From contig NZ_AP024238.1 of assembly GCF_019973615.1 (NCBI RefSeq), positions 1,426,001-1,490,000 on the forward strand: DNA of 64,000 nt, written 5' to 3'. The notes under the pieces are model-generated. The model searched no databases. It was given only the letters and a program-made list of their open reading frames with translations, and was not told where the DNA came from. Positions 17,785 to 28,300 of the stretch are shown piece after piece. Numbering within the stretch: the first letter of the stretch is position 1; the number at the start of each line of letters is the position of its first letter. The stretch is from Rhodoferax lithotrophicus. GTDB taxonomy: Bacteria; Pseudomonadota; Gammaproteobacteria; Burkholderiales; Burkholderiaceae_C. Made by a program: the position numbers and the translations under genes.

Positions 17785-18261
17785 ATGCAAAAGGTGTTGC
17801 ACATCAACGCAGACAAGTGCACCGGCTGTCTGCAGTGCGAAATGGCCTGTTCTTTTGAGAACTACGGCACTTTCGCTACCGCCAAATCGCGCATCAAGGT
17901 ATTCAACTTTCACCATACCGGCAAGAAGGTACCCTATACCTGTACCCAATGTGATGAAGCCTGGTGCTTGCACGCATGCCCGGTCGAAGCCATTACGGTG
18001 GACAAGCTTACCGGGGCGAAAGTGGTGAATGAGTCCACTTGCGTGGGGTGCAAAGTCTGCACCATTGCCTGCCCGTTTGGCACGATCAACTACGTACAAG
18101 AGACTGGCAAGGTACAAAAATGCGACTTGTGCGGCGGTGAACCGGCTTGTGCCGATGCCTGCCCCACCAGCGCTATTACCTTCATTGATGCCAATTGGAC
18201 GGGACTGTCCAAGATGGAACAGTGGGCCAACAAGCTTGGCAACCAAGCAACCGCCGCTTAA
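17785..18261 (+). CDS. aorA: aldehyde oxidoreductase Fe-S electron-transfer subunit
   Basis: This 158-residue ferredoxin-like subunit passes electrons between the catalytic and FAD subunits. Four cysteine groups are visible: CTGCLQCEMAC, CTQCDEAWCLHACP, CVGCKVCTIACP and CDLCGGEPACADACP, enough for four [4Fe-4S] clusters. The order and size (about 17 kDa) match AorA of the heterotrimeric W-dependent aldehyde oxidoreductase described from Aromatoleum aromaticum. It starts after TTTAGGAGAG and is 12 bases upstream of aorB. As an isolated protein it would be hard to tell from DmsB- or HycB-like subunits; the context decides. Confidence 0.9.
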   Translation: MQKVLHINADKCTGCLQCEMACSFENYGTFATAKSRIKVFNFHHTGKKVPYTCTQCDEAWCLHACPVEAITVDKLTGAKVVNESTCVGCKVCTIACPFGTINYVQETGKVQKCDLCGGEPACADACPTSAITFIDANWTGLSKMEQWANKLGNQATAA

Positions 18262-18273
18262 GGAGCACACATC

Positions 18274-20127
18274 ATGTCATGGGCTGGAAAAATCCTCCGC
18301 GTTAACTTGACCGCGGGTACCGTCAAGTCTGAACCCCTCAACATGGAATGGGCGCAAAGCTACATCGGCTCGCGCGGCCTGGGTACCAAGTACCTGGTCG
18401 AAGAAGTTGATGCGGCCGTTGACCCCCTGTCTGCCGACAACAAGATCATCTGGGCCACTGGCCCGTTGACCGGCACCATGGCCTCCACCGGAGGCCGCTA
18501 CACCGTCATCACCAAAGGCCCGCTGACAGGTGCCATTGCCTGCTCCAATTCGGGTGGCTATTGGGGCGCCGAATTCAAGATGGCTGGCTGGGACATGGTC
18601 ATCTTTGAAGGTAAGAGCGCCACGCCCGTTTTTCTGTACGTCAACGACGACCTGGCCGAGCTGCGTGATGCCAGCCATCTGTGGGGCAAGAGCGTCTGGG
18701 AAACCGAAGAAATCATCAAAAAAGGCCTGCAAGACCCGCTGACCCGCGTCTCCAGCATTGGCAAGGCCGGTGAAAACGGCGTGTTGTTTGCCGCCGTGGT
18801 GAATGACCTGCACCGTGCCGCCGGCCGCTCCGGCGTGGGCGCGGTCATGGGTAGCAAAAACCTCAAGGCCATTGCCGTGCGTGGTACCAAGGGTGTGGGC
18901 AACCTCCATGACCCCAAAGCTTTCATGGCCGCCACCAAAGCCGCCAAAAAAGTGCTGGCCGACAACGGTGTCACCGGCACCGGTCTGCCTGCGATGGGCA
19001 CCCAGGTGCTGATGAGTGTGATCAACGAAGTGGGCGGCCTGCCCACCCGCAACCACCAAGACAACCAGTTTGAAGGGGCCAAGGACATTGGTGCCGAAGC
19101 CATGGCCACGCCACGCAAGACCGACGGCAAGAAGCAACTGGTCACCAACCAGGCCTGCTTTGGCTGCACCATTGCCTGTGGGCGCATCAGCAAGATGGAC
19201 GAAGGCCACTTCACCATCGAAAACAAGCCGCAGTACCGCGGTGCCAACGGTGGTCTGGAATACGAAGCCGCTTGGGCGCTGGGTGCGGCCAATGGCGTGA
19301 ACGATCTGGAAGCCTTGCAATACGTCAACATGCTGTGCAACGAAGAAGGCATTGACCCCATCACCTTTGGTGCAACCATTGGTGCCGTGATGGAACTCTA
19401 TGGCATGGGTATCTTGACCAAAGAGCAGCTTGGTATCGAAGCCCCCTTTGGCTCGGCCCGTGCGGTGGCTTTCTTGGCGGAAGAAACCGTCAACGGTCGT
19501 GGCTTTGGTAAGGAAATTGGCCTGGGCTCCAAACGCCTGACCGCCAAATATGGCCACCCGGAACTCAGCATGTCCTCCAAAGGCCAGGAATTTCCGGCCT
19601 ACGACGCACGCGCCATCCAGGGTATTGGCTTGGCGTATGCCACCAGTAACCGCGGCGGTTGCCACCTGCGTGGCTACACCATTGCGTCTGAAATCCTGGG
19701 TATCCCGGTCAAGACCGACCCACTGGAGAGTCAAGGCAAGCCTGAGCTGGTCAAGGCCTTCCAGGATGCCACCGCCGCGTTTGACTCGTCAGGTGTGTGT
19801 ATCTTCACTACCTTTGCCTGGGGTCTGCAAGACTTGGCACCACAAATGCAGGGCGCCTGTGGTGAACAGTACACCATTGAAGAGCTGGCCAAAATTGGCG
19901 AACGCATCTGGAACATGGAGCGCGAGTTCAACAACCGTGCAGGTTTCACCAAGGCCGATGACAGCCTGCCAGCCCGCTTGACGGGTGAAGACGGTGCGTG
20001 CAAAACCGGCCCGGCCAAAGGCAAGTACAACGAGCTGGCCACCATGCTGCCGCTGTACTACGAAGCACGCGGTTGGGACACTGAGGGCCGCCCCACTGCA
20101 GCCACCCGTGAGCGCCTGAGCCTGTAA
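18274..20127 (+). CDS. aorB: aldehyde:ferredoxin oxidoreductase, W/Mo-pterin catalytic subunit
   Basis: This 617-residue catalytic subunit oxidises aldehydes to carboxylic acids, or the reverse with low-potential donors, using a bis-pterin tungsten (or molybdenum) cofactor. Family marks include the N-terminal LRVNLTAGTVK, GRYTVITKGPLTG, VMGSKNLKAIAVRG and the [4Fe-4S] ligands C295, C298, C302 (CFGCTIAC) with the distant C509 (SGVCIFTTF). Length is normal for AOR (about 605-620). It sits between the Fe-S and FAD subunit genes, as in AorABC. W versus Mo cannot be told from sequence alone. A terminator-like hairpin follows the stop. Confidence 0.95.
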   Translation: MSWAGKILRVNLTAGTVKSEPLNMEWAQSYIGSRGLGTKYLVEEVDAAVDPLSADNKIIWATGPLTGTMASTGGRYTVITKGPLTGAIACSNSGGYWGAEFKMAGWDMVIFEGKSATPVFLYVNDDLAELRDASHLWGKSVWETEEIIKKGLQDPLTRVSSIGKAGENGVLFAAVVNDLHRAAGRSGVGAVMGSKNLKAIAVRGTKGVGNLHDPKAFMAATKAAKKVLADNGVTGTGLPAMGTQVLMSVINEVGGLPTRNHQDNQFEGAKDIGAEAMATPRKTDGKKQLVTNQACFGCTIACGRISKMDEGHFTIENKPQYRGANGGLEYEAAWALGAANGVNDLEALQYVNMLCNEEGIDPITFGATIGAVMELYGMGILTKEQLGIEAPFGSARAVAFLAEETVNGRGFGKEIGLGSKRLTAKYGHPELSMSSKGQEFPAYDARAIQGIGLAYATSNRGGCHLRGYTIASEILGIPVKTDPLESQGKPELVKAFQDATAAFDSSGVCIFTTFAWGLQDLAPQMQGACGEQYTIEELAKIGERIWNMEREFNNRAGFTKADDSLPARLTGEDGACKTGPAKGKYNELATMLPLYYEARGWDTEGRPTAATRERLSL

Positions 20128-20148
20128 ACGCCACCCCTACCCCCACAC

Positions 20149-20176
20149 AACGGCTCTGCAAGGAGCCGTTTTTTTT
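20149..20176 (+). terminator. hairpin with T run between aorB and aorC
   Basis: AACGGCTC (20149-20156) pairs with GAGCCGTT (20163-20170) around a 6-base loop, followed by an unbroken T run to 20176. By form it is a rho-independent terminator, but aorC begins just 20 bases later with a GGAG site, so it probably acts as a partial terminator or 3'-end stabiliser that keeps aorAB mRNA above aorC. Confidence 0.75.
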
Positions 20177-20189
20177 CTGGAGAACCCCC

Positions 20190-21485
20190 ATGACCCACCA
20201 CGTCATCCTCGGTGCCGGCCCCGCTGGTGTGATTGCCGCCGAGACCATCCGCAAGTTGGCACCACGGGACACCATCACCCTGATCGGCGACGAGCCCGAG
20301 CCGTCTTACTCGCGCATGGCCATCCCCTACCTGTTGATGGGCAACATCGACGAACACGGCACCTACCTGCGCAAAAGCCCGACACATTTTGAAGATTTAA
20401 AGATCAATGTGCTTCAAGCCAAGGTGCAATCTGCACAAGCAGCTACAAAAACAATCGTATTTGCAAACGGTGAAGCGCTGGCCTACGACACCTTGCTGAT
20501 CGCCACCGGCTCCCACCCGGTCAGCCCACCGATCCCCGGCATCCAATCCGAGGGCGTACATACCTGCTGGACCCTGGCCGACGCACGTGCCATTGCCGAG
20601 CGTGCCAAACCTGGGGCGCGGGTGCTGCAACTCGGCGCGGGCTTCATCGGCTGCATCATCATGGAAGCCTTAACCGCACGTGGTGTGCACTTGAGCGTGG
20701 TGGAAATGGGTGACCGCATGGTGCCACGCATGATGGGCCCCACCGCTGGCGGCATGATCCGTGACTGGTGTGAGGCCAAAGGTGTGGAAGTCTTCACCGG
20801 CACCCGGGTGGAGTCGATTGAGCCCGGCACCCCCTTGACTGTGAAGTTGTCCAATGACACCACCGTACAGGCCGATCTGGTGATCAGCGCTGCCGGTGTG
20901 CGCCCGGCGATTGGTTTTCTGGAGAACTCCGGCATCACCTGCCTGCTGGGTGTGTTGACCGACGAACACCTGCAAACCAACGTGCCCGGCGTGTTTGCCG
21001 CCGGGGATTGCGCCGAGGCTTTTGACAAAGTGTCCGGCAAAACCATGGTCAGTGCCATTCAGCCCAACGCTGCCGAGCAGGCGCGTATTGCCGCCGCCAA
21101 CATGGTGGCCTTTGCACAGGGAAAACCCCCGCAGGCTGACCTCAATGGGGTGACCCAAATCAACGTGCTCGACACCCTGGGCCTGATCTCAGCCAGCTTT
21201 GGTGACTGGCAGGGCACCCCCGGCGGCGACCATGTGGAGCTGACCGACAAAGCCTCAGGCCGCCACCTGAGCCTGCGCTTCCAAGACGACGTGATGGTTG
21301 GCTGCAACGCGGTCGGCTGGACCGAACACATTGGCGTGATGCGTGGCCTGGTCGAAGGCCAGATCAAGCTGGGGCCGTGGAAAGACAAGCTGATGCAGGA
21401 CCCCACCCGCCTGGTGGAAGCCTACCAGGCCTCGGCGCTGGGGCAGGACGACTGGTCTGGCAGCAAAACCGGGCGCAAACGCTAG
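20190..21485 (+). CDS. aorC: FAD/NAD(P)-binding oxidoreductase, AorC subunit
   Basis: This 431-residue flavoprotein probably links the aldehyde oxidoreductase to NAD(H). The FAD-binding motif GAGPAG is at about 7-12. The second nucleotide fold is VLQLGAGFIGC (about 148-158), and the FAD C-motif is VFAAGDCAE (about 269-277). Size (about 46 kDa) and position match AorC of Aromatoleum. A 20401-20460 segment (QAKVQSAQAATKTIVFAN) is less GC-rich than the surrounding gene and resembles half of the dispersed repeat. Without its neighbours it would be called a nitrite-reductase-like NADH oxidoreductase. Confidence 0.88.
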   Translation: MTHHVILGAGPAGVIAAETIRKLAPRDTITLIGDEPEPSYSRMAIPYLLMGNIDEHGTYLRKSPTHFEDLKINVLQAKVQSAQAATKTIVFANGEALAYDTLLIATGSHPVSPPIPGIQSEGVHTCWTLADARAIAERAKPGARVLQLGAGFIGCIIMEALTARGVHLSVVEMGDRMVPRMMGPTAGGMIRDWCEAKGVEVFTGTRVESIEPGTPLTVKLSNDTTVQADLVISAAGVRPAIGFLENSGITCLLGVLTDEHLQTNVPGVFAAGDCAEAFDKVSGKTMVSAIQPNAAEQARIAAANMVAFAQGKPPQADLNGVTQINVLDTLGLISASFGDWQGTPGGDHVELTDKASGRHLSLRFQDDVMVGCNAVGWTEHIGVMRGLVEGQIKLGPWKDKLMQDPTRLVEAYQASALGQDDWSGSKTGRKR

Positions 21486-21496
21486 GATAGGTGGGC

Positions 21497-21751
21497 ATGA
21501 ATATCACCCTGAAACTCTTTGCCTCACTCACCGACTACCTGCCGCCAGAGTCCCAATACACCAACATCGTGGCGCTGGACATTGCGCCTGAGACCACCAT
21601 TGGCCAACTGGTCGAGCAGTACCGCCTGCCGCCCAAGCAGGTGCATCTGGTGCTGGTGAACGGCAGCTACATTGCGCCCGAGCAACGCACCATCAAAACG
21701 CTGGCCGAGGGCGACGTGCTGGCCATCTGGCCACCCATTGCTGGTGGCTGA
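21497..21751 (+). CDS. MoaD/ThiS-family sulfur carrier protein
   Basis: This 84-residue ubiquitin-fold sulfur carrier ends in the Gly-Gly tail (WPPIAGG) needed for thiocarboxylate formation in pterin dithiolene synthesis. The start chosen is the ATG at 21497, 8 bases after AGGAT; a GTG at 21491 adds two residues. It follows aorC by 11 bases. MoaD-like genes are common beside AOR-family enzymes and probably deliver sulfur to the W/Mo pterin of AorB. The protein lacks a fused MoaE or ThiF domain, so the partner enzymes must be encoded elsewhere. Confidence 0.88.
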   Translation: MNITLKLFASLTDYLPPESQYTNIVALDIAPETTIGQLVEQYRLPPKQVHLVLVNGSYIAPEQRTIKTLAEGDVLAIWPPIAGG

Positions 21752-21761
21752 TGATTTATAC

Positions 21762-21813
21762 AATAAATTGGCCTCTAGCGCTTGTTATATAAGCGTAAGC
21801 AGCTATCAAAATG
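21762..21813 (+). repeat. dispersed GGCCTCTAG repeat, copy 2
   Basis: This clean copy reads TTGGCCTCTAGCGCTTG, then an A/T-rich centre, then AAGCGTAAGCAGCTAT and CAAAA. The start codon of the next gene (ATG 21811) lies at its last bases, so the repeat forms that gene's 5' leader. Confidence 0.8.
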
Positions 21814-22110
21814 CAAGCATTTTACCCCGAGCGCTTTGAGCGCGAAATGGGTTGCACAGAGGCCGAGTGGCTGATGTGGCTGCCGCAAGCGATTGGTGAA
21901 CATCATTGGAAATTACACACCGGTGCCGCTGGCGTGCGCATCGGTGACGGTGCACTCGGCCTGAAATGGCAGGTGGTCGCTCCGCGTGTGATCGGGCTGA
22001 TCCGCATCCCGGTGCTGCGGGTGAGTTTTCGGTTTGCCGGACTGGATGACGCGCAGCGCTACACCTTCATGAAGCGTTTTGATTTGTACATGCAGCGTGG
22101 GGGAGGGTGA
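21811..22110 (+). CDS. small protein of unknown function at the end of the aor operon
   Basis: This 99-residue protein is rich in Trp and charged residues (GCTEAEWLMWLPQAIGEHHW; later RIPVLRVSFRF). It has no signal peptide and no clear membrane helix. I do not recognise the family. It lies 60 bases after the MoaD-like gene on the same strand, so it may belong to the aldehyde oxidoreductase operon, perhaps in maturation. The ATG has no ordinary ribosome site: the bases before it are the end of a dispersed repeat. A degraded relative of its first 18 codons lies at 33829-33890, again just after a repeat copy. Confidence 0.65.
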   Translation: MQAFYPERFEREMGCTEAEWLMWLPQAIGEHHWKLHTGAAGVRIGDGALGLKWQVVAPRVIGLIRIPVLRVSFRFAGLDDAQRYTFMKRFDLYMQRGGG

Positions 22111-22356
22111 GCGGTTTGCATTTGAAAGCCACCGGCTTTGACTCAAGCATGACCGGCCATCCATCTGGCTGCATCGCCAATACGAAAAAATGTACAGCGC
22201 AGGTCAGTTCGACGCAGGGCGATCGCATCAAAATTCCCACTTCCAGGCGATGCAAGAAGACGAGTAGATAAGTGGGCAAATGACGGATCAACTGTGGAAA
22301 AAGTGAACCAGTGACATCCAAATCGGCTACCCTCGTCCCTTCAAGGAGGAGCGATT

Positions 22357-25300
22357 GTGAGCAAAGCCATTCTCAAGACCTGCGCGGCACTGGTACTGAC
22401 CGTAACCGCCACATCACAGGCATACGCATTCCAGATCGTCGGCATCTCGCCCCAGGGCGAAGTGGCGCAGGTGCGCCAGGTGGTGGCCAAGTTCGACGAC
22501 AGTGCCGTCAACTTTGGCGACCCCAAGGCCGAGGCGCCGCTGGCCCTGAGTTGCAGCGATGCCCAGGTGACCAAGGGCAGTGGCCGCTGGGTGACCGACC
22601 GCAGCTGGGCCTATGAGTTCGAGAATGACCTGCCGCCTGGCGTGTCCTGCACGCTGCAGGCACGCGCTGGCTTCAAGTCGCCCAAGGGGGCGGAGCTGAC
22701 CGGCACCACCAGCTTCAAGTTCAACACCGGCGGGCCCTTTGTGCAGAGCATCCAGCCCTACCCCGGTGCCCGCATCGACGAAGAGCAGTTCTTCACCCTG
22801 CGCCTGAACGGCGCGGCCACCTTGGCCAGCGTGCAGGCCAACGTGTGGTGTGCGGTGGAAGGCCTGGGCGAGCGCGTGCCGGTGCGCCTGATCAACGGTA
22901 AAGACCGCACGGCGCTGCTCAAGTCGCAGGGCCTGGAGGCCCTGGCTGCCAAAGAGTCGCTGCGCATCGTCACCCTGGCCTGCAACCGCAGCATGAGCCC
23001 CTCTAGCCGGGTACAGATCATTTTTGGCAAGGGCGTGAGCACCCCGCCTTTGGGCAGCAACGTCAGCGGGATTGCTGGCACGGTGGAGAAGCGCTTTGCC
23101 TACCAGGTGCGCGAGCCCTTCACCGCCACCTTCTCGTGCGAGCGCGAGAACGCGCAAAGCGCCTGCCTGCCGCTGCGCCCCATGCGCCTGTCCTTCAACG
23201 CGCCAGTACCGGCCAAGCTGCTGGACGCCATCCGCCTGGTTTCGCCCAAGGAAACCTTCAAGCCCGCCAAGGACAGTGAGGACAACGCCTCCGAGGACGA
23301 AGACCACGTCGTCAACTACGTGCACTTCAAGCCGCTGTTCCCAGAGCAGACCGCCTTCACCCTGGAACTGCCCAAGAGTTTCAAGGATGCCTCCGGGCGC
23401 ACGCTGCGCAATGCCGACAGCTTTCCGCTCAAGGTGGCCACGGGGGCGATGCCGCCGCTGGCCAAGTTTGCCGCCGCACCCTTTGGCATCGTGGAGCGTT
23501 TTGCCGAGCCTGGCGGCGTGGCCCTGCTGCCGGTGACGCTGCGCAGCGTGGAAGGCGCGCCGCCCGCCAAGGGCCAGGTCACCACGCTGCAGCCCACCAG
23601 TGATGCCGACATCATCCGCTGGTTTCTGCGGGTGCAACACTACGACAACTTCACCGTCTCGCGCCAGGCCGCAGCACGTGATGTGAAGGGCAAGCTGCCC
23701 AAGGTGCTGGGCCGTGACGACGGTGAGGTGCAGTCGCGCATGGTGTCGCTGCTGCAGGGCCAGCCCGGTGCCAAGACGCTGGACCTGCCCCAGGTTGTGG
23801 CCGGTGACCCGCGCCCGTTCGAGGTGGTGGGTATTCCGCTGCAGGCGGGTTTCCACGTGGTCGAGATTGCCTCGCAGAAGCTGGGCCAGAGCCTGCTTGA
23901 TGAGCGCCATGGCGACGGCCGCACCATGCACGTGCGCACCTCGGCGCTGGTGACCAACCTGGGTGTGCACTTCAAGCTGGGCCGCGAGAACGCCGTGGCC
24001 TGGGTTACGACCCTGGACAAGGGTGCCCCGGTGGCCAATGCCACGGTGCGCGTGTCGGATTGCCGCGGCAATGAGGTGGGCAGTGCCACCACCAATGCCC
24101 AGGGTGTGGCCAGCTTCAAGGACATCTCGCCGCGTGCCCCCACCTGCAACGCCGAAGGGATGTACAACCAGGCCTACTTTGTCAGCGCCCGCGCCCCGCA
24201 GCCGGTGGCAGACGGCAAGGGCACGGTGCAGGACATGGCCTTCACTTGGAGCGACTGGAACCGCGGTATCGAGCCATGGCGTTTCAATTTGCCCACCAGC
24301 CGCGAACCGCAACCCGATGAGCGCGCCCACACCATCTTCGACCGCACCTTGTTGCGTGCCGGCGAGACGGTGTCCATGAAACACATTCTGCGCAGCGAGA
24401 CCAGCCGCGGCTTTGACCTGCCCGCCGCCACGCCGGATACGTTGGTGGTCACCCACACGGGTAGTGGCCAGCAGTACACCCAGGCCCTGGCCTGGCGCAA
24501 GACCGCCACCGGTGGACTCAGCGCCGAGAGCAGCTTCGCCATTCCCCCGGCGGCCAAGCTCGGTGCCTACCAAGTCGAGTTGCGCGGCGGCACACAGGGC
24601 CAGTCCTTCTACACCGGTGAGCTCCGTGTGGAGGAGTTCCGCCTGCCGGTGCTGGAGGGCCGCGTCACGCCCGCCGACAAGAAGCCGCTGGTCAACGCCA
24701 AGAGTGTGCCGGTGGATGTGCAGATCAACTACGTGGCCGGTGGCGGTGCCGCCAACCTGCCGGTGCGCGTCTCGGCCTTGGTGCGCGGTAAATACCCGAG
24801 CTACCCTGACTTTGCCGAGTTCAGCTTCTCGCCACCGCGCGGCAAGCAGGACAACCGCCCCGATGGTGAAGAAGAAGCCGATGCCTCGGCCGATGCCCGC
24901 GTGATCGCCGACAAGCTGGCCCTGACCCTGGACAAGCATGGCGCTGGCAAGGTCACGGTGGACAAGGTGCCCACCGCCCGCGCGCCGCAAGACCTGCTGC
25001 TGGAGGCCACTTACTCCGACCCCAATGGCGAGGTGCAGACCATCCGCAGCACGCAGACCCTGTGGCCCGCCGCCGTGGTGGCAGGCCTCAAGACTGAAGG
25101 TTGGGTCTCCAGCAGTCAGGCTGTTCGGTTCCAGGCGCTGGCGCTCAACCTGTCAGGCAAGCCGCAGGCTGATGTGGCGCTGGAGGTGAAGGCCACGGCC
25201 CGCATCGTCACCACCACCCGCAAGCGCATGGTGGGTGGCTTCTACACCTATGACAACAAGACCACGCTCAAGGAGCTGGGCAGCGTCTGCTCCGGCAAGA

Positions 25301-28300
25301 GCGATGCACGCGGCCTGCTGCTGTGCGAAACCACCTTGGGCGAACCCGGTGAGGTGGAACTGGTGGTTTCGGCCAAGGACAGTGGCGGCAACATCAGCCA
25401 AGCCGCCAGCAGCGTCTATGTCACCAAGCAGGGCGAACTGTGGTTCGGCGGCGAGAACACCGACCGCATCGACCTGCTGCCCGAGAAGAGGAGCTACCAG
25501 CCGGGCGAGACCGCGCGCTTCCAGGTGCGTATGCCGTTCCGCTTTGCCACCGCACTGGTGGCGGTGGAGCGTGAAGGCATCATCGACACCCAAGTCGTGC
25601 AGCTCAACGGCCGGGACCCCACCGTCAGTCTGAAGATCCAGGACGGCTGGGGCCCCAATGTGTACGTGAGCGTGTTGGCCCTGCGCGGACGCCTGCGCGA
25701 GGTGCCGTGGTACAGCTTCTTCACCTGGGGCTACAAGGCCCCGCGTGAGTGGTGGACCGCCTTCTGGTACGAGGGGCGCGAATACGTGGCTCCCACCGCC
25801 CTGGTGGACCTGAGCAAACCCGCCTTCCGCCTGGGTGTGGCCGAGATCCGCGTCGGCACCAAGGCGCACCAGCTGGATGTGACGGTGAAGGCCGACAAGG
25901 AAAGCTACCCGGTGCGCGGCCAGGCCAAGGTGACCATCAGCGCCAAGCTGCCCAACGGTCAGCCCGCCGCCAATGCCGAAGTGGCCGTCGCCGCCGTGGA
26001 CCAAGCGCTGCTGGAGCTGATGCCCAACACCAGCTGGAACCTGCTCGACGCCATGTTGCAGCGCCGCGCCTGGGGCGTGGAAACCTCGACGGCGCAGATG
26101 GAAATCATCGGCCGACGCCACTACGGGCGCAAGGCCGTTCCGGCTGGCGGCGGTGGCGGCAAGGGCAGCGCACGTGAGCTGCTGGACACCTTGCTGCTGT
26201 GGCAACCGGCCGTGAAGCTGGACGCCAACGGCCAGGCCCAGATCACCGTGCCGCTGAACGACGCGCTCACCACCTTCAAGATCGTGGCCGTGGCCGATGC
26301 GTCCACCGGCCTGTTTGGCACCGGCAGCACCAGCATCCGCGCCACGCAGGACCTGCAAATCATCAGCGGCCTGCCGCCCCTGGTGCGCGAAGACGACCAG
26401 TACCGCGCCCAGCTCACCCTGCGCAACACCACGCAGCAGGCGATGAAGGTGGAAGTGCGCCCACGCGCCACCCTGCTGGAACTCAAGCCGCAAATGATGG
26501 ACATCCCCGCAGGTGAGGCCCGCGAGGTGGCCTGGATGGTGACGGCACCGGCCCAACTGGCGCAGAGCCGCTTCGAGTCCCTCCTGTGGGAGATCGAGGC
26601 CAAGGACACGATCAGCGGCGCGCGCGATGCCCTCAAGGCTAGCCAGCGCATCATCCCCGCCGTGCCGCTCACCGTGCAGCAGGCCACCCTGGTGCAGCTG
26701 GACGGGCCGTTCAGCCTGGACGTGAACCCGCCGGCCGATGCGCTGCCGGGCCGCGGTGGCTTGAAGCTATCTCTGCAACCCAAGCTGGCCGAGGGTCTGC
26801 CCGGTGTGCGTGACTGGTTTGCCCGCTACCCCTTTGCCTGCCTGGAGCAAAAGACCAGCAAGAGCGTGGGCCTGCGCGACGGCAAGCTGTGGCAGACCGT
26901 GGCCGCGCAAATCCCCAGCTACCTGGACAGCGACGGCCTGGCCAACTACTTCCCGCCGCGTGACGGCGAGGCCAACCACGGCAGTGACACGCTGACCGCC
27001 TACTTGCTGGCCGCCACGCACGAGGCTGCGGCCATCAACCCGGCCTTTGCCCTGAGCGACGAGGTGCGCGCCCCCATGGAGCGCGGCCTGATCGCCTTTG
27101 TGGAGGGTCGTATCCAGCGCGAGTTCTGGAGCCCGCGCAAGGACCTGGACATCCGCAAGCTCGCCGCGCTGGAAGCCCTGTCGCGCTACGGCAAGGCCCA
27201 GGGCCGCATGGTCGGCTCCATCACCATCGCGCCCAACCAGTGGCCCACCCATGCGGTGATCGACTGGCTGAACATCTTGAAGCGCGTGCAGGACGTGCCC
27301 GAGCGCGACAAGCGCATTCTTGAAGCCAACAACATCCTGCGCAGCCGCATCAGCTACCAGGGCACGAAGATGATCTTCAGCTCCGAGCGCGATGACTACT
27401 GGTGGTGGCTGATGCAAAACGGCGATGTCAACACCGCCCGCCTGATCCTGACCGTGCTGGACGACCCGGCATGGAAGGACGACATGGGCCGCCTGGCCAA
27501 CGGCTTCATCAGCCGCCAGCAGGGCGGTGCCTGGCACACCACCACGGCCAACCTGTGGGGTGGCCTGGCGCTGGAAAAATTCAGCGCCAAGTTTGAGACG
27601 GTGCCGGTCTCCGGCAGCACCAAAGCCAGCATGAGCACGGGGGCCGCCCAGGTGGACTGGAGCAAGGTCGAGCGCATCAAAACCACCGATGCCTCCGGTG
27701 CCGCCCACCAGACCACCTGGTTCGGCGCGCCAGCATCGCCCGGCAACCTGCGCAACAACAGCATGTTCCTGCCCTGGAGCAAGACAGCCGCCAAGGACAC
27801 CCTGAGCGTGACCCACCAGGGCCCTGGCAAGCCCTGGCTGACGCTGCAATCGGTGGCCGCCATCCAGCTGAAGGAACCGTTCAACGCTGGCTACCAGATC
27901 AAGAAGACCGTCACCCCCGTGGAGCAGGCCAACAAGTCCTTGAGCGCGGGCAGCTACACGCGCGGTGACGTGTTGCGCGTCACCGTGGAGGTGAACGCCA
28001 GCGCTGACATGACCTGGGTCGTCATCACCGATCCAGTGCCGGGTGGTGCCACCATTCTGGGCAGCGGCCTGGGCCGTGACAGCGAGATCGCCACCCAGGG
28101 CGAAAAGCGCGACGGCTATGGCTGGACGGCTTTTGAGGAACGCAGCTTCGAGTCCTTCCGCAGTTACTACGAGTACCTGCCCAAAGGCGTGGTCAAGATG
28201 GAATACACCATCCGCCTGAACAACGTCGGTGACTTCGCCCTGCCGCCCACCCGCGTGGAAGCCATGTATGCACCGGAGATGTTTGGGGAGACACCGAATA

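Noticed and set aside
18277..19734. 485-codon minus-strand frame opposite aorB
   Set aside because: Antisense shadow; low-complexity Gly/His/Phe-rich translation.
22414..24990. 858-codon open frame on the minus strand
   Set aside because: It lies fully opposite the alpha-2-macroglobulin gene; its composition (rich in Gly, His, Arg, Ala) is what GC-rich antisense codons give, and no domain is visible.
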